From: Leptolyngbya sp. FACHB-60
Lineage (GTDB): Bacteria > Cyanobacteriota > Cyanobacteriia > Phormidesmidales > Phormidesmidaceae
Assembly: GCF_014695775.1 (NCBI RefSeq)
Contig: NZ_JACJOX010000049.1
Location: 1-64,000, forward strand
Direction of reading: 5' to 3'
Length of the DNA stretch: 64,000 nucleotides
This document shows positions 44,323-52,589 of the stretch, piece after piece. The translations under genes and the position numbers were made by a program. Position 1 is the first letter of the stretch; each line of letters opens with the position of its first letter. The notes below the pieces were generated by a model, which saw only the letters and a list, made by a program, of their open reading frames with translations, was not told the origin of the DNA and searched no databases.

Positions 44323-45624
44323 TCAGGCGTCTTGAGTGGTTTCTAGCGGTTCTTCGGAGGATTCTATCGGGCGGTCTAAACCCAACAACGTTTCGACAAG
44401 TCCATAGAGCGCAATTTCGTCTGCTCCAGAAAGCTGGCGATCTTTGAGGTCGGTAAGTCCTTGGGCCAGTTCGGGGGCTCTGCTCTTATAGTCGCGATGA
44501 GCGGTGAGCATATCCTCAAAAATGGATTGCTCAATTTCAACTCGATTTTGACCGTCGTTGAGAGGAGTTTGATAGGCCACATCCTCCACGTCATACTTAA
44601 CTAGCACCACCAACGCATTACTGGCGGCTTTAATAGCTTCCTGTAAGCGGCGCGTGTCAAGTTCAAGCCGATCAAAACTCACCTGGCCAGTAATTTTTAA
44701 CTCCAGAATGGGGGCGATGCTGCTCTGATGTTTAGCAGCAGCGGCGATCGCGCAATCCAGGGCCATCTGGTTCAGTTCGTCTAGGCTTTCTTGGCCCTTG
44801 GCTACTAGCTCTACCCGTTCAATGGGGCGCTGAAAGTAATCTGTTTTAAGCTGCGCGTCGATGCCATTGGGCAACAGTTCTACTAAGTAAGCACCTCGGG
44901 GATAACGGCTTTCCTCGATATTATTGGCTTCTAAGGAGCCAGGATTGAACACCCATCCTTCGGCGGTGTAATTTTTGTGGATGTGCCCCAAGGCCAAATA
45001 ATCTACCCCAGCCTCTTTAAGCGGCAGCAGCTCGCTGTAGCGCAGCGCTCCAGCATAGCGAGAGATCTGCCCCTCTAGGCCATGGTGAAACATCAAAACC
45101 GTGTGGTCAGGACCAACGGGTAAATCTTTAATAGCGTCAGCTAACAGCTCAATGGCGCGGGGAGCAGTGGCCCCATACCAGTTAGAGCCAATCACCCGCA
45201 CACCGCAGGGTAAATCAATATAGCCACCGGAGCGGGTACCGTCATTCCACGGGGTGAGCCACTCTTCGACATTAGCTCCGTCGTTAGGCTCCAGCAGCTT
45301 GAGCAGGTTCCACTCAGAGAGATACTTGAGCCAGCTAGTGCGAGTGCCATAGGGGCGGTTGTCGTGGTTGCCCTCAATGGCCACCACTGGAATGTTGGCA
45401 TCCTTCAGCGTTTGAAGACAAACCTGGGCCTGGTTCAGGGTGGCGGGTTTAATGTTGCGGTGCTCAAAGAGATCTCCCGCGATCGCCACAAAATCTACTC
45501 CCTCCTCCACCGCGTATCGTTCCAACACGGTTTGCAGGGCGCGAAAAAAGTCCTTGGTACGCTCAGGAGTGTCGTAGCGGTCAAACCCCAGGTGAATGTC
45601 AGCAATATGAAGAAACTTGGCCAT
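44323..45624 (-). CDS. SbcD/Mre11-type DNA repair exonuclease
   Basis: 433 aa. Metallophosphoesterase motifs appear in order: ADIHLG (Asp9, His11), GDLFEHR, GNHDNRP, HHG and GHIHKNY. These are the residues that bind two metal ions in SbcD/Mre11/YhaO. The C-terminal ~180 residues are the capping and partner-binding part. The protein would act on DNA ends; its usual ATPase partner SbcC is not adjacent. Start ATG 45624, about 115 bases from the prfA stop, same strand. Confidence 0.88.
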   Translation of the reverse strand: MAKFLHIADIHLGFDRYDTPERTKDFFRALQTVLERYAVEEGVDFVAIAGDLFEHRNIKPATLNQAQVCLQTLKDANIPVVAIEGNHDNRPYGTRTSWLKYLSEWNLLKLLEPNDGANVEEWLTPWNDGTRSGGYIDLPCGVRVIGSNWYGATAPRAIELLADAIKDLPVGPDHTVLMFHHGLEGQISRYAGALRYSELLPLKEAGVDYLALGHIHKNYTAEGWVFNPGSLEANNIEESRYPRGAYLVELLPNGIDAQLKTDYFQRPIERVELVAKGQESLDELNQMALDCAIAAAAKHQSSIAPILELKITGQVSFDRLELDTRRLQEAIKAASNALVVLVKYDVEDVAYQTPLNDGQNRVEIEQSIFEDMLTAHRDYKSRAPELAQGLTDLKDRQLSGADEIALYGLVETLLGLDRPIESSEEPLETTQDA

Positions 45625-45738
45625 CAGGCTGTCCGCAGCGTTACTTTCTCAGCCTAGTCCCGATTTTGAATTTTGGAAGTTTGGTTTTGATCAGAATTTT
45701 CTGACCGGCAGCCTGACTGTCTGTGACCTCCCAGATTC

Positions 45739-46839
45739 CTAGACCGGGGATGACTCAGCCGCCAACTCTTCCAAACGTTCCTGCTGGTCTTGGCTGACGC
45801 ATGACTGAACCAGGTCTTCAATATCCCCCTCTAAAACCGGGGTGAGGGTAAAGTTTTGGTTGAGGCGATGGTCGGTCACCCGGTTGTCTTTGTAGTTGTA
45901 AGTGCGAATTTTTTCCGATCGCGCCCCGCTGCCCACCTGCGACTTTCGCATCGAAGATACGGCCTCTTGCTGCTCTCGCATCTTTATATCAAAGAGTTTA
46001 GCCCGCAAAATCTGCATGGCCCGTTCGCGGTTTTTGAGCTGCGAACGCTCCTCAGTGCAAAACACCCGAATGCCCGTAGGCTTGTGGATCAGATCGACCG
46101 CCGTTTCTACTTTGTTGACGTTCTGACCACCAGCCCCACCCGATCTCGCCGTGGTGAGCTCAATATCCTTGGGATCGATCTGCACTTCCACTTCGTCCAC
46201 CTCAGGCATAATTGCCACAGTGGCTGTAGACGTATGCACCCGCCCCCCGGCCTCTGTGACCGGCACCCGCTGAACGCGATGCACCCCCGCCTCAAACTTG
46301 AGCTGGCTGTAGACGCGATCGCCCGCAATTTCTAAAATTGCTTCCTTAAAACCGCCCATATCGGCGGCTGACTCGCTGAGCAACTTCACGCGCCAGCCCT
46401 GCGTTTCGGCATAGCGAGAATAGAGGCGCACCAGATCTCCAGCCCAGATGCTCGCCTCATCACCGCCAGTACCCGCACGAATCTCCAGCATGATGTTCTT
46501 GTCATCATTAGGATCGCGCGGCAGTAGTAGCACCTTAAGGCGAGCTTCTAGCTCCGCTAGCTTTGCATCTAGAGCCTCAACTTCTAGACCGGCCATCGCT
46601 TTCATCTCAGGATCGCTGTTAGCTTCCTTGTAGATTTCGCGCGCATCAGCCAGTTCCTCGCCGGTGGATTTCCACTCAGCGTAGGTTGTGACCGTGTCCT
46701 CCAGTGAAGATCTGGACTTGGCAATACGCTGAAACTCATCCGGATCCTTGGCTACATCAGGGTCAGCCATTCTCCGCGTCAGCTCTTGGAACGTTTGTTC
46801 TACAGAGTTGAGTTTTTCAATTAAGTACGCCTCAGCCAT
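45739..46839 (-). CDS. prfA: Peptide chain release factor 1
   Basis: 366 aa. GGQNVNKVET is the catalytic GGQ loop that triggers peptide release. RVPVTEAGGRVH holds the PxT codon-reading motif (PVT) typical of RF1, which recognises UAA and UAG. The N-terminal coiled region follows family length. Last gene of the rpmJ-to-prfA block. ATG 46839 with GAGGGC upstream. Confidence 0.97.
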   Translation of the reverse strand: MAEAYLIEKLNSVEQTFQELTRRMADPDVAKDPDEFQRIAKSRSSLEDTVTTYAEWKSTGEELADAREIYKEANSDPEMKAMAGLEVEALDAKLAELEARLKVLLLPRDPNDDKNIMLEIRAGTGGDEASIWAGDLVRLYSRYAETQGWRVKLLSESAADMGGFKEAILEIAGDRVYSQLKFEAGVHRVQRVPVTEAGGRVHTSTATVAIMPEVDEVEVQIDPKDIELTTARSGGAGGQNVNKVETAVDLIHKPTGIRVFCTEERSQLKNRERAMQILRAKLFDIKMREQQEAVSSMRKSQVGSGARSEKIRTYNYKDNRVTDHRLNQNFTLTPVLEGDIEDLVQSCVSQDQQERLEELAAESSPV

Positions 46840-46896
46840 GATGCCCTCGTGTCCGCTGTTTAGCCAGAATGTCTTGCCCTACCACAGCAGAGCAAA

Positions 46897-47148
46897 CTAG
46901 GCCTTGTCAGCAGCGTTGTCGTCGGTGGTAGTAGCCGATGTATCAGCCATACCATACTTGCGCAGAAAGCGCTCAACGCGGCCTTCCGTGTCAATAATTT
47001 TCTGGGTGCCGGTGTAGAAAGGGTGATTCCCAGACCATACGTCTACATGCAGTTCAGGCTTAGTAGAGCCCACGGTCATAATCTCTTTACCGTCGCAGAA
47101 GACCTTGGCCTCGGGGTACCAAGTGGGATGAATATCAGACTTTGCCAT
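46897..47148 (-). CDS. rpmE: 50S ribosomal protein L31
   Basis: 83 aa. IHPTWYPEAKVFCDGKEI and WSGNHPFYTGTQKI are the L31 core. Only one of the zinc cysteines remains (FCDGKE) and the later CxxC is replaced by WSGN, so it is a non-zinc (C-minus) L31. An acidic Thr/Asp-rich tail extends past the usual end. It precedes prfA by 57 bases in the translation cluster. Confidence 0.95.
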   Translation of the reverse strand: MAKSDIHPTWYPEAKVFCDGKEIMTVGSTKPELHVDVWSGNHPFYTGTQKIIDTEGRVERFLRKYGMADTSATTTDDNAADKA

Positions 47149-47275
47149 GACAGGGTTTGAAACAACGTCAATAGGATAAGACAGACTTAGCAGAGTAGAA
47201 GTAGCGATTTAACGGTAGTGGCAAAAACCCAAAAGTTGAGCTTTGCCAAACCGGGTTCAAATCACTAGATCCAAT

Positions 47276-47689
47276 CTAGCGCTTGGAGAACTGAGGTGCC
47301 TTACGGGCCTTCTTCAGACCGTACTTGCGGCGCTCCTTAGCACGGGGATCGCGGGTTAAATACCCTTCCACCTTAAGGGGCTTGCGGTTTTCGGGGTCAA
47401 GCTCACACAGTGCCCGAGCCACACCAAGCCGAATTGCATCAGCTTGACCCGTCAGGCCACCACCCTTGACGTTGACTAAAATATCGTAGGCGTTTTCCAA
47501 ACCCAGCACCTCGAGGGGAGCCTTAGTGGCATTGAGATAGGCTGGGTTGAACTGTAGGTAATCGTCACCAGGGCGCTTATTGATTACCAGCTGGCCACTT
47601 CCAGGCACTAGACGTACCCGCGCGATGGAGGTCTTGCGGCGACCGGTACCCCAGTACACAGCCCGCTCAGATTGATCGGTAGCCTGCAT
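47276..47689 (-). CDS. rpsI: 30S ribosomal protein S9
   Basis: 137 aa. VYWGTGRRKTSIARVRL starts the S9 fold and the C-terminus YGLKKARKAPQFSKR is the conserved tail reaching the P site. It begins at 47689, sharing one base with the rplM stop (TAATG), so the two are translationally coupled, as is usual for L13-S9. Confidence 0.97.
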   Translation of the reverse strand: MQATDQSERAVYWGTGRRKTSIARVRLVPGSGQLVINKRPGDDYLQFNPAYLNATKAPLEVLGLENAYDILVNVKGGGLTGQADAIRLGVARALCELDPENRKPLKVEGYLTRDPRAKERRKYGLKKARKAPQFSKR

Positions 47690-48147
47690 TATTTAGCTTC
47701 TCCAGGAATAGTGTTTACGGTGTGGATTACAGGATTCTGAGCCTGATGAGGATGCTCTGGCCCGGCATACACCTTAAGCTTGGTGAACTGCCTGCGACCC
47801 AAAGAATTCTTCGGCAACATACCCTTCACGGCCTGCTCAATAATCCGCGAAGGAATACGAGCCTGGAGCTTGTCGAAGGTCTCGACCTTCATGCCCCCAG
47901 GACGGCCCGAGTGGCGTCGATAGAGCTTCATGCTGGACTTACGACCCGTAACCACCACTTTTTCAGCGTTCACCACGACAACAAAGTCGCCAGTGTCCAT
48001 GTGGGGGGTAAAGGTTGGCTTGTTTTTGCCGCGCAAAATAGTGGCAATTTCGGTTGCCAGCCGTCCCAGGCGCTGACCTTCAGCGTCGATTACGTGCCAC
48101 TGCCTCTGAATAGAATCGGTGGGGGGAATGTAGGTCTTAGTAGTCAT
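47689..48147 (-). CDS. rplM: 50S ribosomal protein L13
   Basis: 152 aa. RQWHVIDAEGQRLGRLATEIA and GMLPKNSLGRRQFTKLKVY are L13 signatures. A common early assembly protein of the large subunit. It follows truA by 58 bases and overlaps rpsI at the stop/start. Confidence 0.97.
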   Translation of the reverse strand: MTTKTYIPPTDSIQRQWHVIDAEGQRLGRLATEIATILRGKNKPTFTPHMDTGDFVVVVNAEKVVVTGRKSSMKLYRRHSGRPGGMKVETFDKLQARIPSRIIEQAVKGMLPKNSLGRRQFTKLKVYAGPEHPHQAQNPVIHTVNTIPGEAK

Positions 48148-48205
48148 AGCGCTTGAGCTGCCTTTCTTGAATAAACCACACTAAATAAAACAAACTGGAC
48201 AAACC

Positions 48206-49078
48206 TTAGGCCACCGCCGAACCCCAGAAAAAATGGGGCTGAGTATCAAACCAAACCTCTTGAGCAAAAGGATGGTCGTCGTAGCCAACCCGAAGCAGAC
48301 ACAACCCTTGAGCGGGGGCCGCATATTTGACCTGTTGGCGCTGACGTTGCTGCCACAACTCACCAAACTGCGTCGGAGTCATTTCGCCGCTGCCTACCTT
48401 GACCACCAGCCCCATAATCAGGCGCACCATGCCATACAAAAAACCCTTGGCCTGAAGCTCAACGGTAAGAAAGGTATCTTGGCGGCGACACTCAGCCACC
48501 TGTAGGTCTACCCAAGAATGGCTTTTGCCCGATCGCGCCCGGTGAAAGGCCGTCATATCATGATGACCCACCATGGCGTCAAGGGCCACCTGAATCTTTC
48601 CCTGGTCTAAATACTGACGGTAGTAGTGCCACACAAAAGGACGCACAAACAGATTGGGCCGTTGCCCTGTGTAGAGGGTATAGCGGTAACGCCGCCAGCA
48701 GGCTGAAAACTGGGCATGCCAGGTATTAGTCACTGCCGCCGAAGCGCGAATCAAAATATCCTCCGGCAGTCGAGCATTCAGCACGTCGGCCCAACGGTGC
48801 GCTGGGATAAAGTTAGGCGCATCGAAATGAGACACTTGAGCCGCTGCATGCACACCCGTATCAGTTCGTCCTGCACCGTTAAGACGCACCTCATAGCCCA
48901 AAACTGAACGCACGGCTGCTTCAATTTCGCCCTGTACCGTCCGGGCATTGGGCTGCCATTGCCAACCGTGGAGTTGTGTGCCCACGTACTGCACTACCAA
49001 AGCCACCCGCTGAGTTGACTGAGCAAACTCTGCGGGCTGGCTTTCCAGACTGCGCTGTATAGGTGATAACTTCTCCAT
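48206..49078 (-). CDS. truA: tRNA pseudouridine synthase A
   Basis: 290 aa from the ATG at 49078. GAGRTDTGVHAAAQVSHF contains the catalytic aspartate of TruA, and FLYGMVRLIMGLVVKVG is the second family motif. It makes pseudouridine at positions 38-40 of tRNA anticodon arms. It lies between rplQ and rplM, the standard cyanobacterial position. A slightly long N-terminus (SPIQRSLESQPAEFAQ) precedes the domain. Confidence 0.95.
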   Translation of the reverse strand: MEKLSPIQRSLESQPAEFAQSTQRVALVVQYVGTQLHGWQWQPNARTVQGEIEAAVRSVLGYEVRLNGAGRTDTGVHAAAQVSHFDAPNFIPAHRWADVLNARLPEDILIRASAAVTNTWHAQFSACWRRYRYTLYTGQRPNLFVRPFVWHYYRQYLDQGKIQVALDAMVGHHDMTAFHRARSGKSHSWVDLQVAECRRQDTFLTVELQAKGFLYGMVRLIMGLVVKVGSGEMTPTQFGELWQQRQRQQVKYAAPAQGLCLLRVGYDDHPFAQEVWFDTQPHFFWGSAVA

Positions 49079-49124
49079 CAATGCGGGCTAAGGGCTAATA
49101 AACAGGAACGCTAAGCTAGAGAGA

Positions 49125-49475
49125 TTAGGTTAACTCAATGATGGCCATCTCAGAGTTATCACCTCGGCGACGAACGGTTTTGACGATGCGGGTGTAGCCA
49201 CCATTGCGACTGCCGTAGCGCTCGCTTGCTTGGCTAAATAGAGCATGTACTAGCTGTTTGTCGTAGATGTAACCCATGGCCTGCCGACGGGCCGGTAGAG
49301 ACCCATTTTTGGCTAGGGTAATCATACGGTCGGCTTCTTCACGCACGGCTCTAGCCCGAGCTTTAGTCGTGGTAATTCGACCGTGGCGAATTAGCTCTGT
49401 AGTCAGGGAACGCAACAGAGCTTTACGCTGGTCTGCGGGTTTCCCAAGTTGATGAACGCGACACTGGTGACGCAT
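49125..49475 (-). CDS. rplQ: 50S ribosomal protein L17
   Basis: 116 aa. HRVHQLGKPADQRKALLRSL (near the start, reading HQCRVHQLG) and LIRHGRITTTKARARAVR are L17 signatures. Cytoplasmic large-subunit protein. It follows rpoA by about 105 bases. Confidence 0.97.
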   Translation of the reverse strand: MRHQCRVHQLGKPADQRKALLRSLTTELIRHGRITTTKARARAVREEADRMITLAKNGSLPARRQAMGYIYDKQLVHALFSQASERYGSRNGGYTRIVKTVRRRGDNSEMAIIELT

Positions 49476-49581
49476 GGTGCTGAACTCAGATGAACAACAA
49501 AATTAAAGAACAAATGACCAAGGAAAAAAATTAGAACAGCTTAGCGTATTAGGCTGCTTAGTTCTAAGGCTATCCCTGGGA

Positions 49582-50529
49582 TCAGGCCGTCTTAGAAGCC
49601 TTCTCAAGGGGGAGGGTGATACCCAAACGCTCCTGAAGAGCCTCAATCACCTCTTCGGCAGATTTCTGACCAAAGTTTTTGATTTCCAAGAGATCTTCTT
49701 GACTGAAGTCTAGTAGGTCAGCCACAGAATTAATTTGGGCTCGCTTGAGGCAGTTGTAGGCCCGCACCGAAAGCCTTAATTCCTCAATAGGAATTTGATT
49801 GTTGGGATCTTCTTCTTTGACCTCTTCGTCAAACTTAGGCTCTAGGGTGACATCCTTTAGGGGCATAAACAGACCCACTAGGATATCGGCAGCCTGGCTC
49901 ATTGCTTGTTGAGGCGTGATGCTGCCGTTCGTCCAGATATCCATGATCAGTTGGTCGCGCTGCATGGATCCGGAAACTACAACCTCTTCGACGGTGTAGT
50001 TAACCTTTTTGACGGGCATAAATACCGAGTCAATCTGGATAAAGTCTAGCGCTGTAGCATCGTCTTTGCTCCGTGCTACGGCTCGATATCCCTGACCTCG
50101 CTCAACCCTAAACTCCATCTCAAGCGTATGACCGTCGGCTACTGTCGCCACATACTGCTCGGGGTTGACCACTTCTACTTCAGACGGCAGTTCAAAGTGG
50201 CCCGCAGTCACGCGAGCAGGCCCCTGAACCAGAAGCCGACCGATTTGAGGCTGGCTAGTGTAGCTCCTTAAGGCGATCTCCTTCATGTTGAGAAGAATGT
50301 CGAGAACATCTTCTCTCACCCCAACAATGGTTGAGAACTCGTGGGTCGCCCCAGCAATTCTCACGGCTGTAATTGCAATGCCTTCTAAGTTGGATAGCAA
50401 TACCCGCCGTAGTGCATTGCCTACGGTAGTACCCTGACTACGTTCTAGAGGCTCGATTACAAATCGACCGTACTGACTTTGGTCGTTTTCAACGACAGAC
50501 TCTACGCAATCAACATGAAACTGTGCCAC
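49582..50529 (-). CDS. rpoA: DNA-directed RNA polymerase alpha subunit
   Basis: 315 aa from a GTG at 50529, with GGGAGG about 9 bases upstream; this gives the family start MAQFHVDCVES. A longer frame to 50628 would overlap rpsK by 31 bases and has no ribosome-binding site. The N-terminal dimerisation domain has LERSQGTTVGNALRRVLLSN; the C-terminal domain (LRLSVRAYNCLKRAQI, KNFGQKSAEEVIEAL) binds upstream DNA and regulators. Encoded in the ribosomal cluster as usual. Confidence 0.96.
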   Translation of the reverse strand: MAQFHVDCVESVVENDQSQYGRFVIEPLERSQGTTVGNALRRVLLSNLEGIAITAVRIAGATHEFSTIVGVREDVLDILLNMKEIALRSYTSQPQIGRLLVQGPARVTAGHFELPSEVEVVNPEQYVATVADGHTLEMEFRVERGQGYRAVARSKDDATALDFIQIDSVFMPVKKVNYTVEEVVVSGSMQRDQLIMDIWTNGSITPQQAMSQAADILVGLFMPLKDVTLEPKFDEEVKEEDPNNQIPIEELRLSVRAYNCLKRAQINSVADLLDFSQEDLLEIKNFGQKSAEEVIEALQERLGITLPLEKASKTA

Positions 50530-50597
50530 AATCCTGCCTCCCTTAAACCTCGCGATACCCTGCCCGCCAACTGCGCCACTGACACTGTAGTCAGTAC

Positions 50598-50990
50598 CTA
50601 AACCCGACGACGCTTGGGTGGTCGACAACCGTTGTGGGGGATAGGAGTAACATCTCTGATGAGAGTAATTTCTAAACCTGCTCCCTGTAAGGCACGAATA
50701 GCGGTTTCGCGACCGGCCCCAGGGCCGCTCACCATGACTTCAAGCTGACGCATTCCTTGATCCATTGCGCGTCGGGCAGCGCTATCGGCTGCTGTTTGAG
50801 CCGCAAAAGGAGTACCTTTTTTTGCTCCCTTGAATCCACTAGAACCTGCTGAAGCCCAGGAAATTGCTTCCCCTGACTGGTCAGTAATAGTCACAATGGT
50901 GTTGTTGAATGTTGAACGTATGTGAGCGACACCGCTCGGTACGTTCTTCTTACTCTTGCGAGGTCCAGTCTTTCGAGTTGGTTTGGCCAT
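50598..50990 (-). CDS. rpsK: 30S ribosomal protein S11
   Basis: 130 aa. HIRSTFNNTIVTITDQSG and the C-terminal ITLIRDVTPIPHNGCRPPKRRRV are S11 hallmarks. It contacts mRNA on the small-subunit platform. The gap to the true rpoA start is 68 bases. Confidence 0.97.
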   Translation of the reverse strand: MAKPTRKTGPRKSKKNVPSGVAHIRSTFNNTIVTITDQSGEAISWASAGSSGFKGAKKGTPFAAQTAADSAARRAMDQGMRQLEVMVSGPGAGRETAIRALQGAGLEITLIRDVTPIPHNGCRPPKRRRV

Positions 50991-51157
50991 AGCGTTGTCA
51001 CTAAATTTAATTCAAGGAAACTTAAGTTAATGCGATCATCGGTGGGCTACTAGCGTTAGCAAACACCAGTAAACAGTCAGAAAAACTCGCTATAAAGCTT
51101 AGCGAGCCCTCTGCTCTAAATCCCATGGTGACCGGAGGCTAAGAATGCGAAGCAGTT

Positions 51158-51541
51158 CTACTTGCGAGGCGCTTTCTTTTTGCCAGCTACCGTGCGGCGG
51201 GTGCCGCCCCGGCGGGTGCGAGAGTTGGTTCGAGTGCGCTGCCCACGCACCGGTAGGCCGGCACGATGACGCCGACCGCGGTAGGAACCAATGTCCATCA
51301 ATCGCTTGATGTTCATGTTTTCCAACCGTCGTAGATCGCCCTCTACTTGATAGTCGCTTTCGACGGAATCCCGTAGCTTTGCTACGTCGGAATCGGTCAA
51401 GTCCTTGACCCGTATATCGGGACTAACCCCGGTTTTAGCGAGAATTTCCTTAGAACGGGTGAGGCCAATACCGTAGATATAGGTCAAGCCAATTTCAACT
51501 CGTTTGTCGCGTGGCAAATCCACGCCTGCTATCCGTGCCAC
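51158..51541 (-). CDS. rpsM: 30S ribosomal protein S13
   Basis: 127 aa from GTG 51541. ARIAGVDLPRDKRVEIGLTY and YRGRRHRAGLPVRGQRTRTN are S13 signatures; the tail is rich in Arg and Lys and reaches toward the subunit interface. It is the second gene of the minus-strand block, after rpmJ. Confidence 0.97.
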   Translation of the reverse strand: MARIAGVDLPRDKRVEIGLTYIYGIGLTRSKEILAKTGVSPDIRVKDLTDSDVAKLRDSVESDYQVEGDLRRLENMNIKRLMDIGSYRGRRHRAGLPVRGQRTRTNSRTRRGGTRRTVAGKKKAPRK

Positions 51542-51752
51542 CTTTAACTATCTCCCCCAGTGTGTGGTTTCAACCATGCAGCCTAGCTGCGGCTACTCAG
51601 TTTGCTATGTTGAGCCGCTGCTCAAACTGTTAAAAGCTTTATACAAAAACTTAAACAGAATTTAGATTCAGTTGCTTTAAGTCAATATACTCAGCACCAT
51701 CCAGCTATCAAAGCGATACTCACACTGTTGCGAATATCCTGCCAGACCTTCA

Positions 51753-51866
51753 TTACCCCTGTCGTTGCTTATGCTTAGGGTTAGAACAAATCACCATGAC
51801 CCGGCCACGGCGGCGGATCACACGACACTTATCACACATCTTGCGCACAGACGCACGGACTTTCAT
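51753..51866 (-). CDS. rpmJ: 50S ribosomal protein L36
   Basis: 37 aa: MKVRASVRKMCDKCRVIRRR... with the zinc ligands CDKC and ICSNPKH, as in other bacterial L36 proteins. ATG at 51866. Normally it follows infA, adk and secY, but here nothing ribosomal lies upstream; a promoter and the psb27 terminator occupy that place. It is first in the rpmJ-to-prfA block. Confidence 0.95.
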   Translation of the reverse strand: MKVRASVRKMCDKCRVIRRRGRVMVICSNPKHKQRQG

Positions 51867-51896
51867 GTCCAACTCGCACTTTACTACAGAATTGCT

Positions 51897-51925
51897 ATGC
51901 TAGCAAACTGATGCCAACCCGTCAA
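51897..51925 (-). promoter_or_regulatory. Candidate promoter of the rpmJ-rpsM-rpoA operon
   Basis: On the minus strand TTGACG (51920-51925) is separated by 17 bases from TAGCAT (51897-51902), a sigma-70-like pair. It is ~30 bases before the rpmJ ATG and sits just after the psb27 terminator. It would let the detached tail of the ribosomal cluster be transcribed independently. Confidence 0.45.
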
Positions 51926-51952
51926 ATAAAAAATTGTCCTTAGGGCTATGCC

Positions 51953-51998
51953 CAGAGCAAAAAGAGGTCGTCCACTGGACGACCTCTTTTTGCTCTGA
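51953..51998 (-). terminator. Strong terminator of psb27
   Basis: CAGAGCAAAAAAGAGGTCGTCCA pairs with TGGACGACCTCTTTTTGCTCTG with only one extra A. The core stem GAGGTCGTCCA/TGGACGACCTC is flanked by A and T runs, so it can work on both strands. It lies ~39 bases beyond the psb27 stop. Confidence 0.85.
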
Positions 51999-52036
51999 AT
52001 TGATTAGAGAGTTGGCGAAAGCATGTGGGTCTGACC

Positions 52037-52438
52037 CTAGGCTCCGCGTTTGAGGGCAGATTCTACCTGCTTCAGTTCTTGCTCGACGCGAGTCTTAAGC
52101 TTCTCGGGTAGGGGGCGATTGGGGTAGCTGCTGTAGTGACCTGCGATCGCGTTTAGGGCTGTGCGCATCGTGGTAAATGAGCTGAGGTTAGCTACAGAAG
52201 TATCTCGGCGATAGCGAGAGGCAAAGTCGCTAATGACGGCCTTGGCCTCAGCTTGGGCCTCTACCTTAGCGGGGTCATCGTCAGGTAGGTTGATCGAGGT
52301 TCTGAGGCTATCTACCAGCATCAGTGTGTCTTGGCGATAGTCACCACTGAGCCTGCCGCTGACGCCTGCGCCGCACCCTGTGAGGCCAACAACGGCCACG
52401 AGTACCAAGGCCAAGAGACGAGAAATTAAAGATTTCAT
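52037..52438 (-). CDS. psb27: Photosystem II assembly lipoprotein Psb27
   Basis: 133 aa. The N-terminus (LLALVLVAVVGLTGC) is a lipoprotein signal with Cys22 as acceptor. GDYRQDTLMLVDSLRTSINLP opens the four-helix Psb27 fold. The protein binds CP43 at the lumenal side during photosystem II assembly and repair, keeping the manganese cluster site free. It has its own strong terminator. It lies between the R3H ATPase and the ribosomal block. Confidence 0.94.
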   Translation of the reverse strand: MKSLISRLLALVLVAVVGLTGCGAGVSGRLSGDYRQDTLMLVDSLRTSINLPDDDPAKVEAQAEAKAVISDFASRYRRDTSVANLSSFTTMRTALNAIAGHYSSYPNRPLPEKLKTRVEQELKQVESALKRGA

Positions 52439-52589
52439 AGGATTCTTTGAAAGAGGTTAGGTCAAACGACAGGCCAGGGGGAATAGGCACTAAATCCCGT
52501 GCTAAAGCTGCGCTGGTGTCATTTTGGTGCTTTCATTCTATAGCGCACCGTGGTCATAGTATTCTCTGGTTGATTGAGGGCGCTCTGCC

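Noticed and set aside
50530..50628. N-terminal extension of rpoA overlapping rpsK
   Set aside because: The GTG at 50529 with GGGAGG upstream gives the conserved RpoA start; the extension has no family similarity.
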